Shown here: positions 1 through 10,800 of the stretch, piece by piece
Layout of the letters: the number at the start of each line of letters is the position of its first letter
Position numbering within the stretch: position 1 is the first letter of the stretch
Assembly (NCBI GenBank): GCA_028023455.1
Contig: JAQFVV010012507.1
Coordinates: 1,555,456 to 1,619,455 of the forward strand
Source of the DNA: Epiperipatus broadwayi
Taxonomy: Eukaryota; Onychophora; Udeonychophora; Euonychophora; Peripatidae
Reading direction: 5' to 3'
DNA length: 64,000 nt
The notes under the pieces: generated by a model
What the model saw: only the letters and a program-made list of their open reading frames with translations
Told to the model about the DNA's origin: nothing
Databases searched by the model: none
Position numbers and translations under genes: made by a program

Positions 1-60
<60 letters not shown>
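1..60. repeat. (GATA)n microsatellite, cut by window edge
   Basis: Fifteen uninterrupted GATA units run to the left edge, so the full array length is unknown. The same motif returns in a much longer array at 13502-14106. Confidence 0.98.
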
Positions 61-61
<1 letters not shown>

Positions 62-1310
62 AAATCTGTTTATTTTTTGATAACTTATGAGATTATGATA
101 CAGTTTTAGAGGCATTATGAAATGAAGTGATTTATTATACATTTCTAATTATTAAAGATTCTATGAGAATTAAAAATATTACTAAATTCTTTTTTTTTCT
201 ATTAATCTTATCTTACATATATACTGTAATCTATTTACTGCCTTTTTTAATTAAGTGTTCAAGTCTCAGATCCATAACTAAACACTTGTAGAACACATTT
301 AATAATAAGAATGATATATATATTTAAAATATTAAACTATTTTTATTCAAAGCTCTCAATCCAAGTTTAATTTTATGATTAATTTTATTTCATATTTTCA
401 TTTATAAAAATTATATATTCCAAATATTTAGGATTGTTATCTTTTCTATTTTTGTTATTATTAATGTTTATTTCTTTTAAGAAACATTACTTTGATTTTT
501 TTTAAATATTTATCTTTGGTCTTAATTTATTTTTCTTTCAATAAACAACTTTTGTAATTATAGTTCGAAGATTATTTGAAAAATAAACTCCATCATCTAC
601 AAAATTTGGATGATTTAAATAATTTTTATTGTTACTCAATTTTGTTTTTCAATTTAATTCATAAAAACAACTTCTTGTAAAACTGCTATAATTTTTTTTT
701 TTTTGGGGGGGGGGGAGAAATAGAATCAACTTTTATACACTTTTAATAATATTAATCTTCTTAGAGGCAATATGATAATTTAATTACTGCTTTTTATTTT
801 AGTGAATATTCTCCAAAATAATGTTACAATGTTTCAAAATATTGTTCATGAAGAAAAACGTTTATAAAATCAATTAGGTTTTTATGTAATCTACAAATCC
901 AATATAAAATTGGTAATTAATGTCCATTTGGTTTTTTCTATGACTTTTTTTAACAATTGAAAGTTTACTATTGTAAACTATATTTAAAATCCAGTTCGTT
1001 GTCTCAGCATTTGCAAAATGCATCATATCATTTCTGGTTATATATATTTTTGACTTTTATTATATTATTTTATTTACCCTTTTTATATGTCAAGATTAAC
1101 AATATAGAAATCATATTTCTAAGGTTACAAATGTTAACTCTATTCTAATAGATTGACTTCAATCCTCCTATAATTTACTGTTGTTGTTATGTTTAATCTG
1201 TATTACTTATATAAACACAAATGAGTATAGGTATGTTTTAAAATATTTATTAATAATATATAGCTGCAGACATACTCTCAATTTCTAATATATTTACAAT
1301 ATGTACAGAT
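61..1310. other. AT-rich stretch, no gene seen
   Basis: Very AT-rich sequence with frequent stops in all frames. The only striking feature is a 13-T run followed directly by an 11-G run at 692-715. A 63-codon open frame at 957-1148 reads as low-complexity hydrophobic sequence and is not supported as a gene. Confidence 0.7.
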
Positions 1311-1715
1311 TTAAGTAAAGATGACTATAGTCTGCCTGCTACTGTCTAGTGAGATATAACTACTAGTTCTAATATGAACTGTTGAAGAAGGGACTTCTCT
1401 ACCAATTTCCAGCTTTACTTGATAGCCTAACTCATGAGTAGGTACAGTGGCTCTTTCAGTTGTATTTACAGCTTGTCTGAGTTGCTTTGGTTTTAACAGC
1501 TTCCAGTCCTGCACATGAACTTGCCTTATTGCATTAACAATTAACTTAAATAGCTGTAGTCTGAAGAACAATCATTGCTGTTCAGGTTAGCAGCAGTTTC
1601 CTTCAACTGTATAAGAAGAACCAGGCTACTGTTATTCAGGTTTAATAGTTGTTCTCTAGGGAGAATCAGGCTACTGTTATTCTGGTTTTAACAGTTGTTC
1701 TCTGGCCTTACCTTA
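1311..1715 (-). other. Unidentified lower-AT patch with an 86-codon ORF and a 45-bp duplication
   Basis: This patch is less AT-rich than its surroundings. The minus strand is open at 1311-1571 for 86 codons, with ordinary amino-acid composition (stretches such as HELGYQVKLEIGREVPSST) rather than the Lys/Asn/Ile/Phe bias of chance frames here. Immediately to the right, about 45 bp is duplicated in tandem: copies begin at 1621 and 1666 and share CAGGCTACTGTTATTC and GTTGTTCTCT. I recognise no family. A decayed retroelement protein or an interspersed repeat is the likeliest explanation; a host exon cannot be excluded. Confidence 0.35.
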
Positions 1716-4159
1716 AAAAAAACTGACTAGTTATTGCGAGATCCCCAACTTTAATTAAACATTCAGATTCAGTGAGCATCATTGCCTTTTGGTCTGTTCT
1801 TGCCATTGACCATGCATTATCTTTTTATATACGTATTGGTTAGTAGCAATGAATGCTCAGTTTGATCAAGATAAGAAAAGAATCCGGACTAGTCTATTAT
1901 TTGAAGGAAAGTTGAAATATGACAGTTAATTATATAAAAATAGTAATGGTATATTTCATTCTTAGGTCTTGCACTATTTGAGCAGTAAATATGGCAGTTT
2001 GAATTTAAATCTACAAACTTCTAACTTTTGAATTTGCTCTTTATTATTGGGTTAAGCCACAAAAGATATTGCTTTAATCTGAAATCAAACACAAAATAAA
2101 TAAAACAAAATATTAAAGTTTTTAAACGTTACAAAAAGATTTTTTATTAATTTTAATATGTAAATGGCAAACACAATAACAAAATTTAAAAAAAAAACAT
2201 TTCTTATTTATAAGCAATTTTATTGCACAAATAAAGTTTTGTTATTTAAGTTCAAAATTAATGTAATATATATATATATGATTGGCAATAATTTATTACT
2301 CATGCTTTATGCTTTATATATAGTAAATATTTACTTTATCAATAAACTCAAATTTTAAAAGCGATCTTTTTTCTTTGCCTTTTTAATTAATGTGCGTGAT
2401 TATAATTGATAACCTCACAAGACTTGATGTAAAAAATAAGAAAGTTCTTTTTTAACATTAAATAACATCAGATATATTTTTTGTTATATTTTAATAGCTT
2501 ATAAAGCTTGTTTATTTTAGTTGCAAATTATATCATAATCTTTTAAATTAAATTTTAATGCAATTAAATCTTCTTAAGAACATCTTACGCTATATGTTAA
2601 ATATATAATTACAAAAACATCGACTAATGAATTATTTATTCTGAGGTAAACTACTAGATAAATAATTAAACAAAATATTATTTAGTTTTTAGAAAAATGC
2701 AAGTATTTTCAAATTTTCTTGCGTCAATATACATATATATATGGATGTATTAGGATTGCGTTTTGCTTGTTTATTACTATTATTATTATACATTAAACAA
2801 CATACTCACATTTAAAAATCGCTTAAGCAAAACAAAATATAATCTTGAATTTAAAAACAAAAATAGTAAAGATGGAGGGCCACTTATTAAATTTTATAAG
2901 CCAGTATTGGGAATTATGAATACTGTACATTATTTTCAAAACTAAACAAAAATAAACTTAACATGATTTCCATTTTCAGAAGCGCATTTCCAGAAGATAG
3001 ATGCTTCTGGGTTATAATAAAAATCAACAATTCTTTAAAGAATTGTTTGCCTAGAAATATTGAATTATTGTAGTAAGAGAATCAACAAATCTCTTGCAGA
3101 AGCAAATCAATTAAATTTTTGTCTATATTTTAATATTTTTAAGTAAAGATATTTTTTAATAATACAATAAAACTTTAAACTTGATTTAAACACTAACTTA
3201 ACATTAGAGTCTCTAAAAAATATTGTCATTAATTGTTAAAAAATAAATTAGAAAAACGTTATTTTGAAACAATTTTTGAATACAAACAAAAACAGTATTG
3301 TAATTGCATTGTGGTATTTATTTTTCTTTTTTTTTTATTACTTTTATTATTACTATCATCATCATCATCATCATCATCATCATTATTATTAGAAAATAAT
3401 ACAGATTAAATTTTATTAATTATGTAACTTTCAATAATTTTTATAGGATTTTTATTGTTTGTAATAATAATTTAATAAAATAATATATATATGAAATATT
3501 AATAATTTTAATGGAAATATTCCATTCATTTTTATTTGATAAATTTCTACTATATTGTAAGAAAGCAAATAAATTAAAAACTGATATTAGCAGTCAAATC
3601 ATGCTATCTAACAATGGTATCTATCTGATTCACTTTTAACCAAAATGAAGAACCATTTTTAATTTACACCTTAACTTTTATAAGGGAAATTGATCATACA
3701 TTAATACTTTACATGTGTGAAACTGAAAATACTAGACTTAAACATTTTCACAAATAGATGGGACTTTCCCCTAAAAAAATTGTATGGGCTTTTGGATATA
3801 AAGATTAATTCAACTACAATAAACAAAGGAAAAGCTTAAATTTATCTAAAAATACATGAAGACTTCATTTTATAATTATTAATCTTTATATCTAATAGTC
3901 TATAAAATTCTAATTATTAATTACAATCTTTTTACAGAAAACTTTTGTTATCTATAAAAATATTTAGCAAGTTGTAATAATTTCAGACTTTATACATATA
4001 AAGTATAATCTGCTTTACATAATCTAAAACATAAACAAAATATTTTGGCTTAAATATCAGTTCAATACTATTACTACATGGCATAATTTTAGTTGGCCAA
4101 AAATGCAAATTATATATGCAGAAGATGTACCAAGCCCTTGTAAAAGCCATGGATTTTTT
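1716..4159. other. AT-rich stretch, no gene seen
   Basis: No coding frame with plausible composition is visible. It contains an (ATC)n run at 3355-3381 that changes to (ATT)n at 3382-3390, and a short (TA)n near 2268-2280. Short frames at 2164-2358, 2763-2945 and 3983-4177 look like AT-driven chance. Confidence 0.65.
3355..3390. repeat. (ATC)n/(ATT)n trinucleotide repeat
   Basis: Nine ATC units followed by ATT units. Confidence 0.95.
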
Positions 4160-4357
4160 AATTGGTTGCTTTAACAATTTTTTTTAATATTTAATGTAAA
4201 TTAAAACATTTTACATGTGAGAATTTATATCAACCTGAAAATCTGTTGTTATGATGGAATACAAAAACTTTAGGCTTTTGGCCCATTTTTTAAAAATAAT
4301 TGGTTGTTTTAACAAACTTTTTTTTTAAGATTTAATGTAAATTAAACATTTTAATAC
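4160..4357. repeat. Pair of ~55-bp direct repeats
   Basis: Two near-identical segments, 4160-4214 and 4298-4357, share AATTGGTTG, TTTAACAA, a T-run, TTTAATGTAAATTAAA and CATTTTA. They lie about 140 bp apart. A third, shorter relative (CTTTAACA, T-run, AAAGATTTAATGTAAAT) is at 11456-11495. These look like remnants of an interspersed AT-rich repeat flanking LINE copy 1. Confidence 0.7.
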
Positions 4358-4429
4358 TATATAAATAAATTTCTGAATTTTAATAAAGCAACATTAAAAT
4401 TTTCATTTAAAAATATACCTGCTATATTT

Positions 4430-5102
4430 GACAGCATTACAGTGCAATGTGATACACTGTGACTTCTCCTTATATTGAGTCAAGAATCTCTCAACCACTA
4501 TGCCTATAGAAACCTGTTAGACACTTTATCTTCTCTTTCCATTCTCTGCCCTAAGTTTTTCCCATATTCTTCTCTATCCTGCTCTATCCCATTTCCACAA
4601 CATAATCTTTTTTAACTTCTTGACCTTTATATTTAAATCTCCCTTATCTTTTCCAAAACCCAGCACAAAAACTAATAACCCACTTTCTGTATAATTACTT
4701 TGTTTATATTTATTCTTCCACAACTTTATTATTTGAACCCTTTCTGCTTTCAGATATTTACATTCAATTAACGGATGCTTAATATTTTCTATGCCTTTCT
4801 TACACAACTTGCAGACTAAACATTTCTATTTATATGTATATTTCCTTGTTGCTAAAGATCCTGTTCAAGCCTTAAACAATAAACTATTTTCCTTGCTATT
4901 ATCATAAATTAACTTACACCCAATATTATGTTTACTTCTATATATTTTTTAAACTTTTTTTATTCTCCATATTAGTTTTCTATCTCTCCAACTCCCTATT
5001 CTGTATTAATGTATCTATTCTTCTATCCAATTTCTTACCACTATAAACACTCAACAATTCTTTTAACACAATCATCCCATCTTTTATATAAGTATACCAT
5101 CA
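4430..5102 (-). mobile_element. LINE copy 1, 3' part (ORF2 C-terminus and 3' end)
   Basis: This is the 3' end of a minus-strand non-LTR retrotransposon of the same family as the copy at 48845-51760; the two align along their length from GCAATGTGAT onward. The minus-strand frame 4574-4807 reads CKKGIENIKHPLIEC followed by a Lys-rich tail. That matches the C-terminal C-x2-C...H...C segment common after the reverse transcriptase in LINE ORF2 proteins. The 3' terminus of the family carries a 10-bp tandem motif, clearest in copy 2. The segment stops abruptly at 5102, where the 2.19-kb element is inserted, and resumes at 7289. Stops and frameshifts make it non-functional. Confidence 0.85.
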
Positions 5103-5557
5103 TGTAACGAGCACAGACGTTCGTTACATTGTGTTTTTTTTATTTATTAAACATGAAAGTAAATTAAAAAGTTCGCATTTAAAAATTTTCTTTAAGAATT
5201 AAAAATTGAAATTAAATATCATCTTAAACTCATATATATTAAATCGCACAGATAAAAAAAATTATTAAAATAAAACTGTATTAAAAATAGAAAAGGTATT
5301 TTAAAAACAAAAACTTAAAAAGATTTAGAGATAAAAATATATCTTTAATCTTGAAAAACACAGAAATTAATGAGAAATGGAAATGATTGTTAATTAGTTA
5401 AATGTAAACCAGCCTTGGGCATTTAAATGTAAAAACATCGGTCAGATAGGAAAACAATAGAAACAAATAGCCAATGAAAGAAATCCATCGGGAAATCGGA
5501 CCTCAGCGAAAGGATCATCACATCGATGACATAATGCCAAGTCAATCCTTCGAATAC

Positions 5558-5567
5558 ATATAAAAGG
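5558..5567 (+). promoter_or_regulatory. TATA-like box within the LTR-type insertion
   Basis: ATATAAAAGG lies about 455 bp into the inserted element, in a locally CpG-containing, less AT-rich context. If the element is an LTR transcribed rightward, this would be its core promoter. In DNA this AT-rich a TATA match alone is weak. Confidence 0.3.
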
Positions 5568-7192
5568 AAAATTTGGAAATTATTGAGTAGTGATTATGAT
5601 TAATTATGATGAGAGAGGTATGTGTTAGTGTGGAAGTGAAGGAGAAGGGATTGAAAAAGACGCACAATTCAATCCCTTCAGTTTTGCTAGGAAAGAAAGA
5701 GAAATGAACTATCGTTTTTCTACATTGAGGACCAGTTAAAGCAAAAACCGCCAGATGGATAAATAAATCGGCCAACAGAATACCAATCTTAGGACGGCGT
5801 GGGAATTCACATTCATGGCAAGCAACGGATAAAGAGGAACTGTTTTAAACCGTAAGAACTTTATAAATAATGAACATTAAATTAAAACTTTCCAGATTTA
5901 AATGATTGCAATATTATCCTATCTGACCAACTTAATTTATTAATAATGTTATTTGATGTATTTCTTTTTTATATATATATTTAAAATCATTTCCATTTAT
6001 TTATTTATTTTTTGTTCTTTAAGTTTTATCATGATTTTTGTTTTCGTTAAATTAATTATATAAATGTTAAACTTAAGTTGGGCGTGAATGGCTGTATAGA
6101 TTTGTAAAGTTATATTAGGGAGGGTAATCTTAGGTTATTTGTGTCATTGTTAAATTGGGTCAATGGATTGGATATATTGATGTAGTTAGTAGATGTAGTC
6201 GGAGATTCGCTACTGGCAAAATCATTTATATATACGCCGCACTCACCCGTTTGCCTATGAAAGGAATTATAAGACGGAGAACGCAGTTCCTTTCTATGGA
6301 GTTTTTTTTTTTTGTTCTTCTCGTTAGATAGATGTAATATTCCTATCTGATGAAAGTCAATGTCTTTTCTTAATCTCTTTGGTGCTGCCATATTCTGTAT
6401 TACATTGAATACATCGATGTATCAGATGAATTGATGCCAGTTTGACTGCGAATTTTAGCCTATGGTTAAATGGGGATAGAATGTTTTATTTTCAAATGCA
6501 AATTTATGTAGTCTATTCATACTAGACCCTAAATAAAAATGCATTAAATCTAAGTTGTTTATAGATGCTTGCATGGATTGGTTATCGGTTAAGTATGTTT
6601 TGGGTTTTCATATTTGATCAGAATATATAGACATTCGATAAATAATGATACCTTACGGTGAGTATCTAAAATGTATTTATTCGGATGTCTTTTAAGTCAT
6701 TGGTGACAATGCAAGTATCTTATGGTGAATACTATTGGGTTACTTATAAATTTCCCTCTGCAATTGTTAGTATCAATGATTTTATATTTTGATCGTTTAT
6801 GTTTACTTTGAAATATTTTTAACTGTGTAATCTATGTAACCGATCTATAGCAACATATTAAAACAAGCTTTTATAATCCCATCTGTGCGAACTTAATTAA
6901 AATGTAAACTTATAATATAATAGAAATTAAAATGTAAATTAAAATCTAAGGTAAAGTTAAAAATAATGTTAAATGTTAAAATGTAAAACTAATACTAAAA
7001 TAATTTTAAATCTTATATATATATATATATGTGCATAAATAAATGTTTGTATGTTAATTACTGGCTTATATTATTCTTTTTTATATATACTCTTAGAGTA
7101 TATTATTAAATCTCTGCTATTCCACTGATCTAGTGACATGGGCTAACGACCGGAATCAAAATTAAAAAAAAAAAAATTATTTTTTTTTTTTT

Positions 7193-7266
7193 ACTTACGT
7201 ATCTGCCTACTTTATAAATTTTTCTAGGTTCAAATGCCTAGATGGCGCCCTGTAGTTTACGTAAGT
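7193..7266. repeat. Nested inverted repeats near the right end of the insertion
   Basis: ACTTACGTA (7193-7201) pairs with TACGTAAGT (7258-7266). Inside lies a second hairpin, CTAGG and CCTAG separated by 8 bases. The loop contains GGTTCAAATGCC, which resembles a pol III B box, but no A box is seen at the right distance. Confidence 0.5.
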
Positions 7267-7288
7267 CTCCCTTCTCCGGATTGTTACA

Positions 7289-9545
7289 ATCATAAATACT
7301 TTATTCAAATTTTCTGCATACCATACCACCTTTTTTACCTATCCTGTTGCCTGCTCTTTACTCATAATCCAATTAAATACAATTTTAGCTAATTTCTTAT
7401 TATTTATAAACTGAAATCTACTGGACACTTTCATTTTGCTTTCCACATCTCTCATATAAAAACTTGACCATCCCATTTCTCCTTGAATTGCATCCTTTGC
7501 CATCCACACATCTGCATCTAATGCATGTCTTTCTACTTCTCTTTGTACTTTTTTAAAGTAATACATAATTCATTGTTACCATATGCTAACACTACTGCCA
7601 CTCCCTTTCATACAATTCTAGCTACATCATATTTATTATATAAAAATACTGTTAATTTCTTTATCAGTCCCTTTCTTTTCTTTGCTTTATTTATATTTTT
7701 TCCCATTCATCCAAGAAATTTCTCTGATTACTTAAGACAATTTCCAAATTGTTATACCTATTCACCACACTTAATTTTATATCCTTTGTCTTCCCTTTCC
7801 CAATATTAATCATCATTTCTTTTGATTTTTCTTCACTAAATTTAATCCATATCTCTTTACCCATGTCCTCAGCATAACTTTCACATCTTCCCTTCTTTCT
7901 TTGCACAACAAGATATCATCTGCAAATAAAACACCTGATAATATATACTCCTTTGCCACCTATTAATGGTATTTCTACCCCTTTTTCTAATCTTTTTCTT
8001 GATCTCTCCATTTCTCTCAAATACAAGAAAAACCACATAGGTGACATCGAGAATCCTTACCTTAGTCCTACCCCATTTTTAATTTTAACTGATTCTATAT
8101 TTTCTAACTGATACATATAGTAATGATTTTTATAAATCTTTTAATAAAATTTATTAAAGCTCCATCCATTCCCAAATTTACTAAACTTACCCATAATCTA
8201 TTTCTATTTACTTTATTATATACCTTCTCTATATTCATAATAACCATATATAATTATCTACCTGTACTTCTACTTATATCTATAAGTTGTGTAACTACAA
8301 ATCAACTATTTCCTATTCTCCTATTTGATTGAAAACCTACTTGCATTACTCCCACTATATTATTTTCTTCTATCCATTTTGCAATCCTTCCAGTCACCAT
8401 ATATGGAAAAAACTTTATAGAACACTGAAATTTTCAATATTGGTCTATAATTGCTTAACTTTCTATAATCCTTACCCTTTTCTTTGAATAATGGTTTTAT
8501 TCTTGTATTACTCCAACTATCCAAAAATATCTCTTCTGTGTCATCTTATTAAAACATGATAATAGGTTTAATTTTGCCTTATATCCTAAATTTATTACTA
8601 TCTCTGCTGCCCACCCATCTAAACCTCTTGCCTTTCCACTTTTCAATTTCTTTCCTGTCTCATTCAGTTTATTTTCTGTAAACCTAATATTACCATTATA
8701 TTCTCTTTTCTATATTCGTTCATGAGCTACACTCTATTTTCTCATCATCTAGTAATACTATTTCTCTCTCCCCTACATTCTTTTTTTAATATATTTCCAA
8801 AATTTTTTATTCCTACCTCTTACACTTTTATTAATATCCTCCAACAATTTACAATTTAATTCCATTCTATCTCTATAATAACCTATTTTGGTCAACTGTT
8901 ATTTTCTAAATACTTTTTCCATTTAACATTAATATCTTTTTTACTTTTTTTGCTCTTAATAGCACACTTATATTCTCTGCATGCTTTCCCCCTCTCTTTT
9001 ACACTTTTACTAACTATCATTTTTCTATTACCTTTATTCTTCTGAATATTCTTACCTAAAACACTATTTGCCACTCTTTCTACTTCATCATACCAGTCTT
9101 TACATTTATTCCCAACCATCTCTTCCATGGTTTTTTTTCAACTTTTATTTTATATTCTTCTAACTTATTTTTATCATTCATTATCCATCCACATCTTTCA
9201 CTATCCTTTCTACTTTTATTACTATTTTCCATCACATTACTAACCATTTGTTAAAGAAATTGATGATCACTATTACATACTCTCTCTTCATTATCAAACA
9301 CTTTAATTGTCTGTACTTTATTCATTCCCTCTTTCTCTACTAATACATAATCTATTGTGTAAAATATATTATTTCTAGGCCATATGTATTGTCCCTCATA
9401 AATATTTCATAAATTTCCAATGCTCAAATTCACTCTCAAAAAAAATTATCCAGAAGTTCTCCATTCTTGTTATCTACATCATCAATTTCTTCAATATGTC
9501 CATTAATATCCCCTATAACCATTATTCTGCTGAGTTATCAATTAT
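7289..9545 (-). mobile_element. LINE copy 1, central part (endonuclease and reverse transcriptase, decayed)
   Basis: On the minus strand, 5' to 3', the translation shows the end of an exonuclease-endonuclease-phosphatase domain: GDIN near 9515, then the catalytic SDH at 9263-9271 (NSDHQFL). A charged linker follows (open frame 8892-9128, 79 codons). The reverse transcriptase comes next, with a fingers/palm segment resembling QVGFQSNRR...VIMNIEKVYNKVNR and the catalytic FADD as FADDILLC at about 7905-7926. Beyond it are the thumb-side frame 7691-7906 and the conserved DVWMAKDAIQGEMGW segment (7339-7566). Domain order and sequence fit an APE-type LINE (CR1/RTE-like). Many stops and frameshifts interrupt it, so it is a fossil; the catalytic D-D pair itself is still encoded. 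The clade name is inference. Confidence 0.87.
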
Positions 9546-10080
9546 CTTATAGGTAGGTTCTTCAGTTTTGACCAGGTTAAATTTATTCAAACTTATTTTA
9601 AAATCTATTTTTACTTTTAACTTTTTAAATAGGTCAATGAAAGACAAATCTGAAACTTGGTAAACATCTTATTGTATATGTAACATGTTTAAGCTTAATA
9701 TATCTATATATGCAGAAATATTATAATTTCTTTATTAATTTTATAATAATATTTAAAATAAAAGAAAATCTATAATTGTTTTAACTCTATAACATTATTT
9801 CTTTTCTGCATATATGTTAGTTTTGGTTACACCTACAGTAAGATTTATTTTTATTAAAATAAAATACATATGTGCATGAATACACAGATTTATTACACAT
9901 ATACATATGCATCCAGCAATGTGTGCTATAATATAGGCACACACACATAATTACAATTAGTAATTTTAAAATTATCCTGATATATGAGGATTTGGGTATG
10001 TGTGTACAGAAATAAAATACTACTTTAGCATACTAGTAGGTGAAACAGGATGATAGAGAGATCTGACTGTTTCACTATAA
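9546..10080. other. AT-rich insertion or decay within LINE copy 1, with a hairpin
   Basis: Homology to LINE copy 2 stops near 9545 although the endonuclease N-terminal half should follow. The ORF1-like sequence begins only at about 10080. The 535 bp between are AT-rich and unlike the LINE. They contain a 13-bp inverted repeat, ATATATGCAGAAA at 9706-9718 and TTTCTGCATATAT at 9803-9815, possibly a MITE-like hairpin, but no target duplication could be assigned. Confidence 0.45.
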
Positions 10081-10800
10081 CATACACATCTCTACTCACT
10101 TATTTCTTTACCTTATCTGTAACACCCATAATTCTATATCCAGGTAGACATATTCTCTCATACCTGTTTCTATTTTCCCTTGCAATTATATCTTACATTT
10201 AGTAATTAGTGAATCTCCTATCAATACTCTCCTAGTTTATTTTTTCTACTTCATCCATATCATTCTCTTCTATCTTCTGGATTTTCTTATCTACTTTTTC
10301 CTTATCATTCCTATTCAATAATTCCTTTATCTGCTCCATGTCATTTCTAATGATTTTATTTTTTCTTCTACATCCTTTACCTCTTCCTTTATCTTACTTA
10401 TTCTTTGGCTAACCATCTCCATTGCACTACTTATTTTTTCATCTATATCTCTTGTCACCCCACTATAAATATACTCTATCCTATCTTCCTCAACTACATT
10501 TTGCTTCATTTCTCCTGACTGTCTCTTTAAACTATCTACACTTAGAAATCATTTTTTCATCTCTTTTATCACATCTACTCACTGTCTACATAGCCATAAA
10601 CTTGTCACTTTCTTTTTAGTCTTATTAAGCATTTCAAATGATAAACCTCATTACATACAATACACTCTATCACAGCATGACTCATTTCTTTCTGACCATT
10701 ATATATACAATATGGAATACAAATACAATTCTTATTTATGAGTTTTCAAGTCCCCTATTTTATATTTAACTTTATGCTTCCTCTCCTACTCTTCAAACCC
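10081..10800 (-). mobile_element. LINE copy 1, ORF1-like part (PHD-like finger and coiled coil)
   Basis: Reading leftward on the minus strand, a zinc-finger segment comes first (about 10722-10619): CIPYC, then CIVCNEVYHLKCL, a C-x3-C / C-x2-C / H-x2-C arrangement like a PHD finger. Next is a 60-codon acidic/basic heptad-like frame (10327-10509, MKQNVVEEDRIEYIYSG...) rich in E, K, I and M that should form a coiled coil. A further conserved-looking stretch, ENRNRYERICLPGYRIMG, lies near 10160. PHD fingers followed by coiled coils are known in ORF1 proteins of CR1-group LINEs, which supports linking this to the endonuclease/RT part to its left. The frame is closed by stops, so it is a pseudogene. 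Confidence 0.65.

Larger units (their letters stand above)
5103..7288. mobile_element. 2,186-bp LTR-type insertion inside LINE copy 1
   Basis: The segment begins TGTAACGAGC and ends GGATTGTTACA, so it has the TG...CA ends and short TGTAAC/GTTACA inverted repeat of an LTR. It is flanked by ATCA on both sides (5099-5102 and 7289-7292). With the insert and one ATCA removed, the flanks align without a gap to LINE copy 2 near 49441-49485, which serves as an empty site. Inside are a TATA-like ATATAAAAGG at 5558-5567, a 12-bp inverted repeat (GGTCAGATAGGA 5440-5451, TCCTATCTGACC 5917-5928), a palindrome ATACATCGATGTAT at 6409-6422 and a 93-codon minus ORF (6110-6391, starting MAAPKRLRKD) of unknown function. 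A long solo LTR or a non-autonomous LTR element fits best; no gag or pol domain is recognisable. A TIR DNA transposon with a 4-bp duplication is the alternative. Confidence 0.75.

Noticed and set aside
7224-7241. GGTTCAAATGCC as a pol III B box of a SINE
   Set aside because: No A box lies about 44 bp upstream on the same strand, and the motif sits in the loop of an inverted repeat.
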